A DNA stretch of 64,000 bases, taken from positions 3,165,001-3,229,000 of the forward strand of contig NZ_CP021030.1 in the NCBI RefSeq assembly GCF_002117485.1. Direction: 5' to 3'. The notes beneath the pieces are model-generated. The model was not told the DNA's origin, did not search any database, and saw nothing but the letters and a program-made list of their open reading frames with translations. This DNA is from Rhizobium sp. NXC14. GTDB taxonomy: Bacteria > Pseudomonadota > Alphaproteobacteria > Rhizobiales > Rhizobiaceae. Each line of letters begins with the position of its first letter. The first letter of the stretch is position 1. A program made the translations under genes and the position numbers. Below, piece after piece: positions 29,790 through 38,215 of the stretch.

Positions 29790-31862
29790 ATGACCTTCGA
29801 TTTTTCACCCTTCCTGCCCTGGCCTGTTCTGGCCGCACTGGCCGCCGTCAGCGCTCTCATCGCCGCCTTTGCGATCTGGCGCGGCATTCGCGGCGCCTGG
29901 ATCAGGACACTGGCCGCCCTCGCCCTGCTGACCGCCCTTGCCAATCCCGTACTGCTGCAGGAGGATCGGGATCAGCTGTCGACGATCGTCCCCGTCATCA
30001 TCGACCGGAGCCAGAGCCAGCAGACGCCCGAGCGCACGAAGATGACCGATGACGCGCTTGCGGCATTGAAAGCGCAGCTTGCCCGCTTCCCCCAGATAGA
30101 ACCCCGCTTCGTCGATGTCGAAGGCGACATCAATTCCGACGTTCCGTCCACCCGCCTGTTCGAGGCGCTGGCAGCCAACATCGCTGACGTCCCTTCCGCC
30201 CGCATCGGCGGCGCCATCATACTGACAGACGGCGAAGTCCATGATGTCCCGGCCGCCAATCAGGCGCTTGGCTTCGATGCGCCGATCCATGGTCTCGTCA
30301 CCGGCAAGCCCAAGGAATTCGACCGTCGCATCGAAGTCATCAAGGGACCGCGCTTCGGCATCGTCAACGAGGAGCAGCAGGTCGTCCTGCGCGTCTTTGA
30401 CGATGGTCCGAGCCCCGGCGGCACGGCCGACGTCACGGTGAAGCTGAACGGCGACGAGATCGCTACCTTGCAGGCAACGCCCGGTCAGGATACGCCCTTC
30501 TCCTTCAAGGTTCCGGGTGGCGGCAGCAATGTGCTCGAATTTTCCGTCGCCGAGCTTTCCGGCGAAGTCACCGCCGCCAACAACCGTGCCGTTCATGTCA
30601 TCGATGGCATCCGCCAGAATCTGCGCGTTCTGCTGGTGTCCGGCGAGCCGCATGCCGGCGAGCGCGCCTGGCGCAACCTCCTGAAATCCGACGCCTCGGT
30701 CGATCTCGTTCACTTCACCATCCTGCGTCCGCCGGAAAAGCAGGACGGCACGCCGATCAACGAGCTGTCGCTGATCGCCTTCCCGACGCGTGAACTCTTC
30801 ATCGACAAGATCAAGGATTTCGACCTGATCATCTTCGATCGCTATCAGGATCGCGCCAACGTGCTGCCGATGCTTTACTATGACAACATCGCCCAATACG
30901 TGGAGAACGGCGGCGCGCTGCTGATTGCCGCCGGCCCGGAACATGCGAGCCCAGAGTCGATCGCGATGACGCCGCTCGCCTCCGTGCTGCCGGCAGAGCC
31001 GACGGGCCGGATGATCGAGAAGGCCTTCTATCCTCGACTCTCCGAGGAAGGGCGTAAGCATCCGGTCACGCGCGGCTTGGACGGCTCCGGCGAGGACCCG
31101 CCGCATTGGGGCCGCTGGTTCCGCAGCGTCGATGTCGAACGGCCGCAGGGCGAAACGATCATGGTTGGCGCCGACAACCATCCGCTGCTGGTGCTGAACC
31201 GCGCCGGCCAGGGCCGCGTCGCCATGCTGCTTTCCGATCAGGGCTGGCTCTGGGCGCGCGGCTTCGAAGGCGGCGGTCCAAATGTCTCGCTGTATCGCCG
31301 CATCGCTCATTGGCTGATGAAGGAACCAGCGCTCGAGGAAGAAGCGTTGACGGCGCGCGCGTCCGGCCGAACCCTTGAGGTCACCCGCCAGACAATCGGC
31401 GACAATCCTGGTAACGCCACCGTGCGTTATCCCTCGGGCAAGACCGAAACCTTGCCGCTCACCCAGACAGAACCCGGGCTTTACAAGGCCGAGAAACGCA
31501 TGAACGAGGTTGGCCTCTTCGAAATCCGTAATGGCAAGTTATCGACGCTTGTGCACATCGGCGCTGTCGATGCGCCGGAATTCAAGGCGATGATCTCGAC
31601 GACCGATGTGCTGAAGCCTGTCGTCGACAGAAGCAAAGGTCTCGTGACCCGCGTCGCAAGCGAAAAGGGCGCAATCAGCGTTCCGCCGATCCTGCCGGTG
31701 CGCGGCCAGGTCCGCGTCTCCGATAACGAGCGAATGATGATCCGCATGACCAACGAAACGGTCCTGAAGGGAATCAACACGCTGCCGCTCTTTGCCGGTT
31801 TCGCCGGCGTCGGCATCCTGCTGCTCGCTTTCGGCGCCATGTGGTGGCGCGAAGGGCGATAG
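29790..31862 (+). CDS. Large membrane protein with von Willebrand-like region, MoxR cluster
   Basis: The 690-residue protein has two N-terminal membrane helices (residues about 8-45), a long periplasmic region with IIDRSQSQQTPERT in a VWA-like position, a glutamine-amidotransferase-like segment near 340-420 (GALLIAAGPEHAS), and a C-terminal membrane helix (LFAGFAGVGILLLAFGAMWW). It ends 4 bp before a GNAT gene. The overall plan resembles the preceding 937-residue gene, and the two probably sit in the membrane together. Confidence 0.85.
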   Translation: MTFDFSPFLPWPVLAALAAVSALIAAFAIWRGIRGAWIRTLAALALLTALANPVLLQEDRDQLSTIVPVIIDRSQSQQTPERTKMTDDALAALKAQLARFPQIEPRFVDVEGDINSDVPSTRLFEALAANIADVPSARIGGAIILTDGEVHDVPAANQALGFDAPIHGLVTGKPKEFDRRIEVIKGPRFGIVNEEQQVVLRVFDDGPSPGGTADVTVKLNGDEIATLQATPGQDTPFSFKVPGGGSNVLEFSVAELSGEVTAANNRAVHVIDGIRQNLRVLLVSGEPHAGERAWRNLLKSDASVDLVHFTILRPPEKQDGTPINELSLIAFPTRELFIDKIKDFDLIIFDRYQDRANVLPMLYYDNIAQYVENGGALLIAAGPEHASPESIAMTPLASVLPAEPTGRMIEKAFYPRLSEEGRKHPVTRGLDGSGEDPPHWGRWFRSVDVERPQGETIMVGADNHPLLVLNRAGQGRVAMLLSDQGWLWARGFEGGGPNVSLYRRIAHWLMKEPALEEEALTARASGRTLEVTRQTIGDNPGNATVRYPSGKTETLPLTQTEPGLYKAEKRMNEVGLFEIRNGKLSTLVHIGAVDAPEFKAMISTTDVLKPVVDRSKGLVTRVASEKGAISVPPILPVRGQVRVSDNERMMIRMTNETVLKGINTLPLFAGFAGVGILLLAFGAMWWREGR

Positions 31863-31866
31863 CCGC

Positions 31867-32283
31867 ATGCCGGAGTTCGAGCTCACGGCATCGCCTTCGG
31901 CTGTGGAACTCGCGGCAATCACCGATGCGCTCTCGGCCTTCAATAACAGCGATGTCGGCCCTTCGGACCGCCAGCCGCTCGCCGTCCTCATCCGCGATTC
32001 CGACGGCAAGGTGACCGGCGGCCTGTCGGGCTTTACCGCCTGGGGCTGGCTCTTCATCCAGTTGCTTTATATCCCCGATACGCTACGCGCAACGGGCATA
32101 GCCGGCAAGATTCTCGCAAAAGCGGAAGACGAGGCCAAGACGCGAGGATGCCGTGGCGCCTGGATCGATACCTTCAACCCGCAGGCTCTCCGCGCCTATC
32201 TGCGCCAGGGTTATGAAGTCTTCGGCGAGCTTGAAAATTTCCCGGAAGGTCGCACCCGCAGCTTCCTCCGGAAAAAGCTCTGA
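31867..32283 (+). CDS. GNAT-family acetyltransferase
   Basis: The 138-residue protein has an N-acetyltransferase shape: LLYIPDTLRATGIAGKILAK (acetyl-CoA loop, RATGIAGK), AEDEAKTRGCRGAWIDTFN, and the motif B ending AYLRQGYEVFGEL. It is the last gene of the MoxR cluster, 4 bp after the preceding stop. It converges directly on another GNAT gene: the two stops are adjacent. Confidence 0.85.
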   Translation: MPEFELTASPSAVELAAITDALSAFNNSDVGPSDRQPLAVLIRDSDGKVTGGLSGFTAWGWLFIQLLYIPDTLRATGIAGKILAKAEDEAKTRGCRGAWIDTFNPQALRAYLRQGYEVFGELENFPEGRTRSFLRKKL

Positions 32284-32784
32284 TCATCCGCGCCAGGCGA
32301 TCATACCTTTCAGCCGCTCGTGCACGCCCTCGGCCATCGGAACGACCAGCACCCGGCCCGGATCGACGGGGCCTGGAAAGGCAAGCGCGTTATAGGCCAC
32401 CTTCTCGAAGCCAAGCGGACCGTAATAGGGCGGATCGCCGACGAGGATGACGGCTTCCGAACCCTTGCGCCGCGCAGCTTCCACCGCGATCCGCACCAGT
32501 TCCCTGCCGATACCTATATTTTTGTGCGAGGGTCGAACGGCAAGCGGGCCAAGAAGATGCCCCTTTACCGTGCCGGCCAGCACCGGCGTCATGCGCACGG
32601 AGGCGATCGTCTCGCCGTCGTCAGCACAGATGAAGGAGAGCGACAGGTCATGTGGCCCCTGCTCGCGGATACGCGCGGCAGCCCGCGCGAAGCGGCCCGG
32701 ACCGAAGGCTTCTTCATTGATGTGTTCGATGGCGGCGTCGTGGGACGCGTCTTCGGTGAGGTAGACGAGATCGTGCTTGTACAT
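32284..32784 (-). CDS. GNAT-family acetyltransferase, YhbS-like
   Basis: The 166-residue product contains LLGPLAVRPSHKNIGIGREL (acetyl-CoA binding) and ILVGDPPYYGPLGFEKV, a pattern typical of the YhbS-type N-acetyltransferases. I start at 32784 (MYKHDLVYL) because earlier residues are poorly conserved-looking; 32826 is the alternative. It lies back-to-back with the preceding gene. Confidence 0.84.
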   Translation of the reverse strand: MYKHDLVYLTEDASHDAAIEHINEEAFGPGRFARAAARIREQGPHDLSLSFICADDGETIASVRMTPVLAGTVKGHLLGPLAVRPSHKNIGIGRELVRIAVEAARRKGSEAVILVGDPPYYGPLGFEKVAYNALAFPGPVDPGRVLVVPMAEGVHERLKGMIAWRG

Positions 32785-33061
32785 GATGACAGAAACCGGT
32801 TGGACAGATTGATGGGTCTCGAACACGCTCTTGGCGTTCGGAGCATCAGCGTCGTCGCAGGTTTCTGGAAATGAACATCAGGCAGGTGTTCCTCAAATCG
32901 TGAAAAGGCCGATAGCAGGAAAAATTTCCGACGTCCAACGCAAAATGCACACCCGAGCCTGCTGGCGTCGGGGGCGTGACGCACTGTTCGATCTTTACCG
33001 CCTGCAAAGCCCCACTATCTCAGCTAACATCAATTCCAACATGGCAACCAGGGAATGAATC

Positions 33062-34072
33062 ATGGGAATGCTTGTGGACGGCGTCTGGCATGACGTCTGG
33101 TACGACACGAAGGAAAGCAAGGGCCACTTCAAACGTCAGCCCTCGCAATTTCGCAACTGGGTGACGGCAGACGGCGAGGCTGGACCTTCCGGAAGCGGCG
33201 GCTTCAGGGCCGAGGCCGGGCGGTATCATCTTTATGTCTCTCTCGCCTGCCCCTGGGCGCATCGCACCCTGATCTTCCGCAAGCTGAAGAAACTGGAGGA
33301 CCTGGTCTCGGTTTCTGTCGTCGACCCACTAATGGCCGAAAACGGTTGGGAATTCAAAGTGGGCGACGGAGCTACCGGCGATCACCTCTACGGCGCGGCC
33401 ACCCTCTGGCAAATCTATGCCAAGGCCGATCCACATTATTCCGGCCGTGTCACGGTTCCCGTCCTCTGGGACACGCAGACCGGCACGATCGTCAACAACG
33501 AGTCGGCCGAGATCATCCGCATGTTCAACAGCGCCTTCGACGGGCTGACGGGCTCGAAGGCCGATTTCTACCCGGAGGATCTGCGTGCCGAGATCGACGC
33601 GCTGAACGCCACCGTCTACGACACGGTCAATAACGGCGTCTACAAGGCGGGCTTTGCCACAACTCAAGAAGCTTACGAGGAAAATGTCGTCAAATTGTTC
33701 GAAACACTCGACATTCTCGACGAACGCCTGGGCAGGGGTCGTTACCTTTTCGGCGACAGATTGACCGAGGCCGATTGGCGCCTCTTCACCACGCTGGTGC
33801 GTTTCGATCCGGTCTATGTTGGCCACTTCAAGTGCAACATCCGCCGCATCGCCGATTATCGCAATCTGCCCGGCTATCTCAGGGATCTCTATCAAACGGC
33901 AGCCGTTGCCGAGACGGTAAACCTGCAGCACATCAAGCAGCACTACTACCGCAGTCACAAGACGATCAACCCGACCGGCATCGTCCCCGCCGGCCCGGCG
34001 CTCGATCTCGACAGCCCGCATGACCGCGCTATAGCGCCGCGCGTCTTTTTAGACGCGCAAAGGACGCTGTAG
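33062..34072 (+). CDS. Glutathionyl-hydroquinone reductase (GST family)
   Basis: The 336-residue protein has the YqjG/PcpF/ECM4 pattern with the catalytic Cys63 in SLACPWAHRTLIFRKLKKL, then a GST C-terminal helical domain (YLFGDRLTEADWRLFTTLVR). These enzymes reduce glutathionyl-hydroquinones with glutathione. Residues 325-336 and the TAG stop are encoded inside a dispersed repeat that begins at 34034, so the native C-terminus has probably been replaced. Confidence 0.92.
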   Translation: MGMLVDGVWHDVWYDTKESKGHFKRQPSQFRNWVTADGEAGPSGSGGFRAEAGRYHLYVSLACPWAHRTLIFRKLKKLEDLVSVSVVDPLMAENGWEFKVGDGATGDHLYGAATLWQIYAKADPHYSGRVTVPVLWDTQTGTIVNNESAEIIRMFNSAFDGLTGSKADFYPEDLRAEIDALNATVYDTVNNGVYKAGFATTQEAYEENVVKLFETLDILDERLGRGRYLFGDRLTEADWRLFTTLVRFDPVYVGHFKCNIRRIADYRNLPGYLRDLYQTAAVAETVNLQHIKQHYYRSHKTINPTGIVPAGPALDLDSPHDRAIAPRVFLDAQRTL

Positions 34073-34131
34073 AACTTTAAATTGCTGCATAATTTACTCT
34101 TAAATCGATTCCGATTTAAGAAATTGTGCGG
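34034..34131. repeat. Dispersed intergenic palindrome, copy A
   Basis: Contains a perfect stem GCGCGTCT (34039-34046) with AGACGCGC (34051-34058), then the shared core AAGGACGCTGTAG, and a second perfect stem CTTAAATCG (34099-34107) with CGATTTAAG (34112-34120). Copy B lies at 58919-59010 with the same order of parts. The first 39 bases also encode the last residues and stop of the upstream reductase gene. Confidence 0.85.
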
Positions 34132-34156
34132 CGGGCTGAATGCAGCTTGAAGCTTC

Positions 34157-34657
34157 TCACCAGCGATGGTCAGGCTCCTGCTCGCCCCGAAGCTCGGCGA
34201 GGCGGCGATACGTCGCCTCGGTCGTGCCCTCGGGCAGGCTGTCGAGCGAGAAGAACCCGCTGTCGGAAATCTCCCAATCCGGCGGCCGCGGCGCCGTCTG
34301 CTCGACGGTTACGCGATAGAATACGACGTGGTCGCGCCGGGTGGTCGTGGTGTTGAAATAGACTTGGACCAGCTGCGGTTTTCCGATGATTCTGAGGTTG
34401 CCCTCCTCGCGCAGTTCCTTGACCAACGCTTCTTCGGCCGTCTCATTGCGCTCCAGCCCGCCGCCGGGCATATGCCAACCACCGACATAGCTGTGGCGCA
34501 CGAGGAAAATCCGCCCATCCTTATCGAAGCAGGCGGCCCTGACACCCATGGTCATGCCGCGGGCGAAGGAGAAATAGACATGCAGGAGGCGCAGGGCCAG
34601 CCTGATGTGAGGGGGCCGCTTCTCTTTATCCACCATCGTTCCGTTTCGGCTCTTCAT
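34157..34657 (-). CDS. Nudix hydrolase
   Basis: The 166-residue protein has a Nudix box near MPGGGLERNETAEEAL and KELREEGNL; the Arg of the RE dipeptide is Lys here, and the metal-binding Glu residues are kept. The N-terminal helix (RLALRLLHVYFSFARGMTMG) looks membrane-proximal or amphipathic. The start is uncertain: 34657 (MKSRNG) or 34636 (MVDKEK). It diverges from the metallophosphoesterase gene with about 40 bp between. The natural substrate is unknown. Confidence 0.85.
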   Translation of the reverse strand: MKSRNGTMVDKEKRPPHIRLALRLLHVYFSFARGMTMGVRAACFDKDGRIFLVRHSYVGGWHMPGGGLERNETAEEALVKELREEGNLRIIGKPQLVQVYFNTTTTRRDHVVFYRVTVEQTAPRPPDWEISDSGFFSLDSLPEGTTEATYRRLAELRGEQEPDHRW

Positions 34658-34694
34658 CGCGCCGGATGTGTTTGATTTGTCAATAAGCTGGTCT

Positions 34695-35615
34695 ATGTCT
34701 CGTAGCATGTTCAAGCTCGCGCATATTTCCGATGTCCATCTTGGACCGCTGCCCCGTCTTTCCATACAGGAGCTGTTTTCAAAACGCATAACCGGCTTTG
34801 TGAACTGGCATCGAAATCGACGCAAGCACCTTTTCGGCGGCACTCTCGATGTGCTGCTCGATGACATCCGCGCCCAACAGGCCGATCATTTGGCCGTCAC
34901 CGGCGACCTCGTCAACCTGGCGAGCCACATCGAGATCCGCGCCGCCGCCGCCTGGCTGCGTGCGCTCGGCGATCCCGCCGACACCTCGGTCGTTCCAGGC
35001 AATCACGACGCCTATGTGCCGGGTGCCTATGAGAAATCGATGCGCGCCTGGTACGATTATGTCCGCGGCGACCTCGCCTCGCCGCAATGGCAGGAAGACC
35101 GCCGCATCTTTCCCTATCTACGTGTCCGCGATAAAGTTGCGATCGTCGGCTGCTCCACGGCAGTCGCCACGCCCCCTTTCGCCGCCTCCGGCTTTTTCAG
35201 CGCTCGCCAGGCCCGCGATACGGTGAACATGCTGCGCGCGGCCGGCGAAGCCGGTCTCTTCCGCGTCGTCATGATCCATCATCCGCCGATCCGCGGCGCC
35301 ACCGCCTTTCACAAACGCATGATCGGCATCCGTCGCTTCGCGGCCGTGATTTCGACCGGCGGCGCCGAGCTCGTGTTGCACGGCCACACGCATCTGAACA
35401 CGCTCCACTGGCTGCGCGGCCAGGTGCAGCCGGTGCCGGTCGTCGGCATCGCGTCGGCCTCGCAGGGACCGGGCAGCATTAAGCCGCCGGCCGCCTACAA
35501 CCTCTTCTCCATCGACGGCTCTCCGGGCGCCTGGGAACTCACCGGCGAGCGCTTCAGCCTGAACAGGACAGGCGATGCGATGATGTCGGAAAGCGTCGAT
35601 ATTTTCGCACCTTAG
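34695..35615 (+). CDS. Metallophosphoesterase, Icc/CpdA-like
   Basis: The 306-residue protein has the calcineurin-type signature in order: AHISDVHLG, VTGDLVN, VPGNHDAY, VMIHHPP and VLHGHTHLN. All five blocks are intact, so a two-metal phosphoesterase is expected. A cyclic nucleotide phosphodiesterase role is possible but not shown. The start is 34695 (MSRSMF) or 34707 (MFKLAHIS). Confidence 0.92.
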   Translation: MSRSMFKLAHISDVHLGPLPRLSIQELFSKRITGFVNWHRNRRKHLFGGTLDVLLDDIRAQQADHLAVTGDLVNLASHIEIRAAAAWLRALGDPADTSVVPGNHDAYVPGAYEKSMRAWYDYVRGDLASPQWQEDRRIFPYLRVRDKVAIVGCSTAVATPPFAASGFFSARQARDTVNMLRAAGEAGLFRVVMIHHPPIRGATAFHKRMIGIRRFAAVISTGGAELVLHGHTHLNTLHWLRGQVQPVPVVGIASASQGPGSIKPPAAYNLFSIDGSPGAWELTGERFSLNRTGDAMMSESVDIFAP

Positions 35616-35773
35616 CGCTGACTTCCGACTCTTTTTATGCGGCACTTGAATCAATCTCGGAAAGCGCTTCGCAACCGTCGCAACATTTGTCATGGAGGCG
35701 GCCTACCCTCTTGGTATTTTTACCGGTAAGCGTACAATCCGGCCGACTGCATCGCCTCAGAACGGAGCCGCCA

Positions 35774-36334
35774 ATGACTTCCCCCTTCCATCGCCTGTGC
35801 AGAACAACACTTGCCGCCGGCTTTGTACTCGGCATGGCGAGCGCCGCCTTCGCGGTCGGCGACAGCAACGACGACACCAATCCGCCGCCGAAGACCCAGA
35901 CGACCAAAACCTGCACCGGCGGCAAGGTCTGGGATAAGCAGAAGAAGGAATGCGTCACTCCGAAGAAGAACAGCTTCAACGACGACGATCTCTATAAGTT
36001 CGCCCGCGAGTTTGCCTATGCCGGCCAGTATGAGAACGCCATCACCGTGCTCAATCTTGCCCGTAACCAGAACGACCCGCGCATTCTGAATTATCTCGGC
36101 TATGCGAACCGCAAAGCCGGTCGCATGGAGCTCGGCATGTCCTATTACCGCAAGGCATTGCAGGCGGATGAGAATTATATTCTCGCCCGCTCCTACATGG
36201 GTATGGCGCTGGTGGAACAAGGAGACATCCAGGGGGCTCGCGTCCAGCTCGTCGAAATTCGCGACCGCGGCGGCGAAGACACCTGGGCCTACCGCGCTCT
36301 GCTGCAAAGCTTGAACGGTTACAGGACATATTGA
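35774..36334 (+). CDS. Secreted TPR-repeat protein
   Basis: The 186-residue protein has a signal peptide (about 1-28, ending ASAAFAVG), a low-complexity stretch containing Cys residues in KTCTGGKVWDKQKKECV, and at least two tetratricopeptide repeats (AREFAYAGQYENAITVLNLA; ILNYLGYANRKAGRMELGMS). The start at 35774 follows GGAG. TPR proteins scaffold periplasmic complexes; the partner is unknown. Confidence 0.85.
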   Translation: MTSPFHRLCRTTLAAGFVLGMASAAFAVGDSNDDTNPPPKTQTTKTCTGGKVWDKQKKECVTPKKNSFNDDDLYKFAREFAYAGQYENAITVLNLARNQNDPRILNYLGYANRKAGRMELGMSYYRKALQADENYILARSYMGMALVEQGDIQGARVQLVEIRDRGGEDTWAYRALLQSLNGYRTY

Positions 36335-36519
36335 CGCAAGCTCTGCGGGCTAGATTAGGAAAACCCCTTGGGAAAGGGGATAAGATGACCGGATGCTTGC
36401 GAAGTGCAGTGGATTTGCTTCATAAAGAGCCTGCATCTCCGGTGCCGACAAAGCCGGTTTCGCGTCCGATGCCGAAGCTTTCGTCCGCGAAACCATTGTG
36501 AATGCTTCTTGGATAGACA

Positions 36520-37029
36520 ATGCGTCAGCCCGCAACCACCATCGACCTCCGGCGTGATCTCGTCGGCCTTCTGCCCCACCTTCGCCGCTTCGCGATCACG
36601 CTCGCGGGCGAGGCTGGCGTGGCCGATGAACTTGTCCAAGCCGTTTGTCTGCGTGCCATTGCCAAGGGGCATCAGTGGAGTGGCGAGGGCCGACTGGAAA
36701 GCTGGGTATATACGCTTGCCCGCCAGCAGTGGACGGAGGACAGCCGCAAGCGGAAGCCGAAGGCGTCGGCACGCGGCAACGTCACCGACATCAGAGAGGC
36801 TGCCCGTGAACGCTCGGCCTCGGTCGATCCCCACGCCATCCATCGCATGATCGCCGAAATGCCGGACGGTGTTTCCTCGATCTTCCTGCTCGTCGATGTC
36901 GAAGGCCACAGCTATCAGCAGGCGGCCGAGATCATGGGCATTTCGACGGCAAGCGTCGTCTCCCAGCTTGCCACCGCAAGGCTGCATTTCGCCGGGCTTG
37001 CCGGCACCCACCCCATCCACAGGTACTGA
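36520..37029 (+). CDS. ECF-type RNA polymerase sigma factor
   Basis: The 169-residue product has a region 2 core (DELVQAVCLRAIAKGHQW, WVYTLARQQWTEDSRK) and a region 4 (FLLVDVEGHSYQQAAEIMGI, then STASVVSQLATARLHF). It is a group 4 sigma factor by size and layout. The anti-sigma gene begins 1 nt after its stop. The target promoters are unknown. Confidence 0.87.
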   Translation: MRQPATTIDLRRDLVGLLPHLRRFAITLAGEAGVADELVQAVCLRAIAKGHQWSGEGRLESWVYTLARQQWTEDSRKRKPKASARGNVTDIREAARERSASVDPHAIHRMIAEMPDGVSSIFLLVDVEGHSYQQAAEIMGISTASVVSQLATARLHFAGLAGTHPIHRY

Positions 37030-37030
37030 A

Positions 37031-37870
37031 TTGCTCGATCTTAGGAAATTGCCGCTCGAAGCCCAGCTCACCGCCCTTCTCGACAGCGAGGTCTCTCCCG
37101 AACAACGGCACGAATTGGAGCAGCGCCTGGCAACCGACGAGAATGCGCGCCGTCTGCATGAAAAGCTGCGTCATGGCGCCGATTTCGGCCGCCGCCGCCT
37201 GGACGATGTCCTGAAGGAGCCAGTGCCGCTCGCCCTCGTCCGCTCGATCAAGAGCACGCAGCCGCCAAAGACGCCGATCGCCCAGCGCGCCATGCGCCCC
37301 CAGGTGAAACTGGCCCCGAGCGGCCCGCAGGCGCTGGCAGCGGCTCTTATCCTCTTCGTCGTCGGTTGCGGCATCGGCTATTTTGCCGGCGCCACCCCGG
37401 ATGCCGACGAGATCGCCACCACGACCGCCACGGCGCCCGCCAATAACAACAACTGGCTCGGCGACGTCACAGCCTATCAACGCCTGCTGATCCGCCAACC
37501 CCGTCACCTCGTCGAAGTGCCGGCATCGCAGGCCGAAGAAATCTCCAGCTGGCTGACGACCGTCATCGGCGTGCCTTTCCGTGTGCCGGATCTCAGCGCC
37601 GAATCCTGGACCTTCCAGGGTGCCCGCATAATTCTCGGCGACAATCGCCCCGTCGGTCAGCTCGTCTATTCCAACAGCGACGGCGATATAATCTCCATCT
37701 GCTTCCGGAAGGACGCGCAGCCGCCTGAGACCGACGACTTCAAGGAAACGATCAAGGACGAGATTGGCCTGGTCACCTGGCACAATGCCGGCACCTCCTA
37801 CGTTCTCGCCGGCCCCTCCGCCGAAGCCACCCTCGGCCAGCTCGCCATGAAGATTGCCACGGCGATTTGA
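37031..37870 (+). CDS. Transmembrane anti-sigma factor
   Basis: The 279-residue product begins at TTG 37031 (MLDLRKLPLEAQLTALLDSE); no ATG or GTG gives a full-length protein, so this start is inferred. The cytoplasmic N-terminal helices (LTALLDSEVSPEQRHELEQR) match the anti-sigma fold, and no zinc-binding His-x3-Cys-x2-Cys motif is present. One membrane segment (ALAAALILFVVGCGIGYFAG, about residues 100-119) precedes an extracytoplasmic domain of 160 residues. It is partnered with the sigma factor directly upstream. Confidence 0.83.
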   Translation: MLDLRKLPLEAQLTALLDSEVSPEQRHELEQRLATDENARRLHEKLRHGADFGRRRLDDVLKEPVPLALVRSIKSTQPPKTPIAQRAMRPQVKLAPSGPQALAAALILFVVGCGIGYFAGATPDADEIATTTATAPANNNNWLGDVTAYQRLLIRQPRHLVEVPASQAEEISSWLTTVIGVPFRVPDLSAESWTFQGARIILGDNRPVGQLVYSNSDGDIISICFRKDAQPPETDDFKETIKDEIGLVTWHNAGTSYVLAGPSAEATLGQLAMKIATAI

Positions 37871-37950
37871 TTGCCGCCTGTCGTATGAGGTGAACGACTG
37901 CCAGCGGAGCTGAGGCGGTAAATGGCAAAATCGACCATCAGCATCAGCCG

Positions 37951-38110
37951 CCCCTCATCCGCCTGCCGGCACCTTCTCCGCTGGGGAGAAGGGATATCCC
38001 GCAACGTCTCGCTCCCTCTCATTCGTAAGAGGGCGCCGAAGGACGTTAGGCCGCCACTCGCTCCCTCTTCTCCCCAGCGGGGAGAATGTGCCCGTAGGGC
38101 GGATGAGGGG
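37951..38110. repeat. Large imperfect intergenic palindrome, 160 bp
   Basis: The outer arms CCCCTCATCCGCC (37951-37963) and GGCGGATGAGGGG (38098-38110) are perfectly complementary over 13 bp. Inside are hairpins of CTTCTCC (37973-37979) with GGAGAAG (37985-37991) and a matching CTTCTCCCC region at 38068-38076. This CCCCTCATCCGCC core is a widespread rhizobial intergenic sequence. It lies between the anti-sigma gene and the leuA stop. Confidence 0.8.
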
Positions 38111-38215
38111 GCCACACGGCTATTCGCTGCTTTCGCTTAGCGAAGACGCAACGAAATCAACCGAATCGTCAGGCCGCGCCGTACCAAAACGATCGCGGCC
38201 TGAACCCTTCGCAGA

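Noticed and set aside
29805..31310. A 501-codon minus-strand frame within the MoxR cluster
   Set aside because: Antisense shadow of the 690-residue membrane protein; no start site or recognisable domain.
36350..36496. Minus-strand 48-codon ORF (MVSRTKASASDAKPAL...) divergent from the sigma gene, resembling the position of an anti-anti-sigma gene
   Set aside because: No ribosome site, no match to the NepR helix pattern beyond a few residues, and it overlaps the place where the sigma promoter must lie.
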